From NCBI RefSeq assembly GCF_003668635.1, contig NZ_RCWH01000007.1, positions 1 through 64,000 of the forward strand: a stretch of DNA of 64,000 bases, read 5' to 3'. The notes under the pieces are model-generated. The model ran no database searches. It was given only the letters and a program-made list of their open reading frames with translations, and was not told the DNA's origin. Positions 62,153-64,000 of this stretch are shown piece after piece (the stretch's first letter is position 1; the number at the start of each line of letters is the position of its first letter). Made by a program: the position numbers and the translations under genes. The stretch comes from Planomicrobium sp. Y74. Its GTDB lineage: Bacteria; Bacillota; Bacilli; Bacillales_A; Planococcaceae.

Positions 62153-63274
62153 TTACTTTCGCCAAGGCATATCAGGCAGTGCATCAAGTGAAACCACGTA
62201 TTCCATGAATTTCCGATATTCGTTGTGAAGCCATTCAAGATGTAACGGTTCTGTTTTGGTCCATCTCCTCAGATACATGTTCAAAAAGAAAATATTTAAA
62301 TATTCGTCTTTTCTTTCTGCTTCAAACTCCATACCGAAAAGTTCAAAAGCGTGGGAATAATAGTCGTCATAGTCTCCGTTCATATAACTTCTGATAAATG
62401 AATACCGTTTATTGTTTATGGCTTCATTCCACATAAAGCCGAAGAAATCATAAAAAAGATACAGTTTTCCGGCTAACTCCCAGTCTATGAAAAAGACTTT
62501 ATTGGACTCTTCCTTATCAATCAGAATATTTGAAGACCAAAGATCTCCGTGGATATTAACAGTGACAAATGGCGTTTTCAGCAAATCATAGCTTATTCCA
62601 TTAAAGATGTCCTCGAGAAATTGATTTTTTAAAGGCAATTCTCCCCAAATCTCTTCTGGGGTCACCCACTGGAAATCTCCGTAGGATACCACTATTTCGA
62701 AATACTCCAAGTACCTGCGGAAAATTTCATTTACAACGAAATTAAAATCGTAATTATCCCAGTAAGGGCTAGCCTTATAGTCTGTATAGCGTTCAATAAT
62801 CATCTGTCTGGTTTCAATGATATCGATTATTGGAGGCACTGGAAAATGAGGGCTGAATTGCTTATAAAAAGCTACCTTTCTCTTAAAAGTCCCTCTATCA
62901 CTAAAAGCTATTAGAATCTCTTTATTTTCAAAATCAAAGATTTTCACATCATTCCCGTTTCCTCCGGGCAAATAGACTTTGCCTTTAAAGTTAGTTTTTG
63001 TTTTATGCTCTATGAATAATTTTTTATTAAAGTATATAGCCATCGCTTTTGTCATTGTTGTTTTAGTGAAAGATCGTCCATTGACAAAATTTATGACTGG
63101 GAGTCCCTGGCTGAATAATTCATTGGATTTTTTCGAAATGTTTTTATCATCGAGATGGATATATGTTAAGGATTCGTCAAAGCGATACCTCCCTGGAAAA
63201 AGGAATTGTTGATTTTCTAAGAAGCCATCAACAACTTTCTTTTTTCGATTATAGTATTCCACCAATCTCTTCAT
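62153..63274 (-). CDS. Aminoglycoside/choline-kinase-fold protein in the polysaccharide cluster
   Basis: This 373-residue protein has the APH-type kinase catalytic core: VNIHGDLWSSNILI (Brenner HGDxxxxN motif) near residue 243 and VFFIDWELAGKLYLFYDF with the metal-binding Asp near 262. The N-terminal lobe is not clearly conserved. The gene is richer in AT and in Lys/Asn/Phe than its neighbours, a sign of recent transfer. It may phosphorylate a sugar or choline decoration; the substrate is unknown. GAGGTG precedes ATG 63274. Confidence 0.75.
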   Translation of the reverse strand: MKRLVEYYNRKKKVVDGFLENQQFLFPGRYRFDESLTYIHLDDKNISKKSNELFSQGLPVINFVNGRSFTKTTMTKAMAIYFNKKLFIEHKTKTNFKGKVYLPGGNGNDVKIFDFENKEILIAFSDRGTFKRKVAFYKQFSPHFPVPPIIDIIETRQMIIERYTDYKASPYWDNYDFNFVVNEIFRRYLEYFEIVVSYGDFQWVTPEEIWGELPLKNQFLEDIFNGISYDLLKTPFVTVNIHGDLWSSNILIDKEESNKVFFIDWELAGKLYLFYDFFGFMWNEAINNKRYSFIRSYMNGDYDDYYSHAFELFGMEFEAERKDEYLNIFFLNMYLRRWTKTEPLHLEWLHNEYRKFMEYVVSLDALPDMPWRK

Positions 63275-63304
63275 CTTTTCACCTCACTTCTTTGGAACGC
63301 GTTT

Positions 63305-64000
63305 TCACAGTAACAGCTGGACGCGCATTTTTAAGTATACGAGCATGAGCTTGATACTCCGGATACCGTTCGACAGATTGAATATCCGGATGAAATCATC
63401 GTAATTACTGATCAGCTCCTTGATGTCTTCTTTATAGAGCAGGCTGCTGTTGCGGTCCAGCCGATAAAGGATTGCACCGGCAATGCGATAGGAGTCGATG
63501 GCTGCAATCGCTTCGTTTCTTCTTTTTTGATCCTTCACCCGGGTGTAAATATATTGTTTAACCGCTTCCATCCATTCAATATCTTTTTTAATCTTGTCCA
63601 TCGAATTCTCACTCAGGCTCCCTGGTTGGCCGATATGGTATTCAGTCAGGTAATCCCGGACAGCCAGCACTTCCGTATCGTTCACAAGCACTTTGGAAAA
63701 GAAAATCATATCTTCTCCCCAGCTGACTCCCGGACTGAAACGGATGCCGTACTCATCGAGAAAGGATTTTTTGATAAGCCATGAATTCAAATGCGGATTG
63801 CACGTGTTGAGCAGGAATTTCTCGAGAATATCGCCTTCCGCGAAATTGAGCCGGGCTTTCTTTCTCCCCTTTTCCGTCACGTAGGAATGGCCGCAATAAC
63901 AGACGTTTTCACCGCCGGCTTTCCATACCATCTTCGACAGGAAATCAGGATGTAGAATATCATCGGCATCCAAAAAGGAAATATATTCACCTCTTGCCAA
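63305..64000 (-). CDS. Family 2 glycosyltransferase, N-terminus outside the window
   Basis: The last gene is cut by the window edge. The 231 visible residues hold EYISFLDADDILHPDFLSKM, the DXD motif of the GT-A fold, and GVSWGEDMIFFSKVLVNDTEVLAV, the acceptor-site region. The upstream Rossmann strand and N-terminal nucleotide-binding part are missing because of truncation, not mutation. It lies 30 bp upstream of the kinase-fold gene on the same strand and likely adds one sugar of the repeat unit. Confidence 0.88.
   Translation of the reverse strand: MARGEYISFLDADDILHPDFLSKMVWKAGGENVCYCGHSYVTEKGRKKARLNFAEGDILEKFLLNTCNPHLNSWLIKKSFLDEYGIRFSPGVSWGEDMIFFSKVLVNDTEVLAVRDYLTEYHIGQPGSLSENSMDKIKKDIEWMEAVKQYIYTRVKDQKRRNEAIAAIDSYRIAGAILYRLDRNSSLLYKEDIKELISNYDDFIRIFNLSNGIRSIKLMLVYLKMRVQLLL

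Overview
The window looks like a chromosomal segment of a low-to-mid GC Gram-positive bacterium of the Planococcaceae (Planococcus/Planomicrobium-like, Bacillota). The reasons are strong GGAGG ribosome sites, GTG and TTG starts, Bacillus-type families (a KinB-like kinase, SwrC, the YhfH mini-protein, a 5TMR histidine kinase), promoters that fit the general-stress factor SigB, and intergenic repeats of the kind seen in this group. The genus is inferred; there is no rRNA to anchor it. Many gene starts were moved from the longest frame to the codon that has a ribosome site.

Layout. 1-135: right end of an IS3-family element. 177-3632 (-): a Wzz-like chain-length protein, a FemAB-like acyltransferase, an unknown protein, an alkyltransferase-like protein and a C26 peptidase. 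4026-10423: a small winged-helix protein divergent from gabD, a cupin, a LytTR regulator divergent from the glyoxylate shunt (aceA-aceB), and a YhfH-like zinc protein. 10651-14208 (-): a MerR regulator, an acyl-CoA ligase and an acyl-CoA dehydrogenase. 14378-21427: small proteins, a HAD phosphatase, pcp, an amino-acid ABC transporter (binding protein, permease, ATPase), a membrane-anchored unknown and a beta-lactamase-fold protein. 21434-21904: four tandem copies of a 119-bp element. 21996-26928 (-): a flavin monooxygenase, a four-gene operon pairing a CarH-like cobalamin sensor with a stressosome-like STAS protein, an unknown, and a YeiH-type transporter.

27096-33549 (-) is an exopolysaccharide operon: tetraspan protein, Wzz, BY-kinase, dehydratase/epimerase, adenylate-forming enzyme, aminotransferase. 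Upstream of it, also on the minus strand, lie a very large hybrid histidine kinase with its OmpR-type regulator and two c-di-GMP enzymes (33753-41511). 41826-48113 is mixed: a TANGO2-like protein, SRPBCC, uvsE, a KinB-like kinase, a sigma factor and a GyrI-like protein. 48114-52079 is a TetR regulator with an RND pump. 52638-57550 holds DUF1028, DUF2188, an orphan WxL-interacting protein, a LysM polysaccharide deacetylase and DUF4126. 57677-64000 (-) is a second polysaccharide cluster: sugar transferase, a nucleotide-sugar dehydrogenase that has lost its catalytic cysteine, GalU, a MurJ-type flippase, a kinase-fold protein and a partial glycosyltransferase.

Most notable: (1) the cobalamin/STAS operon, which keeps CarH photoreceptor residues but has no DNA-binding domain; (2) five arrays of short cores phased at exactly 20 or 21 bp, all in gaps between convergent genes; (3) a 119-125-bp hairpin element whose two variants differ by paired changes; (4) the degenerate UDP-sugar dehydrogenase; (5) a set of candidate SigB promoters in front of small and stress-type genes.
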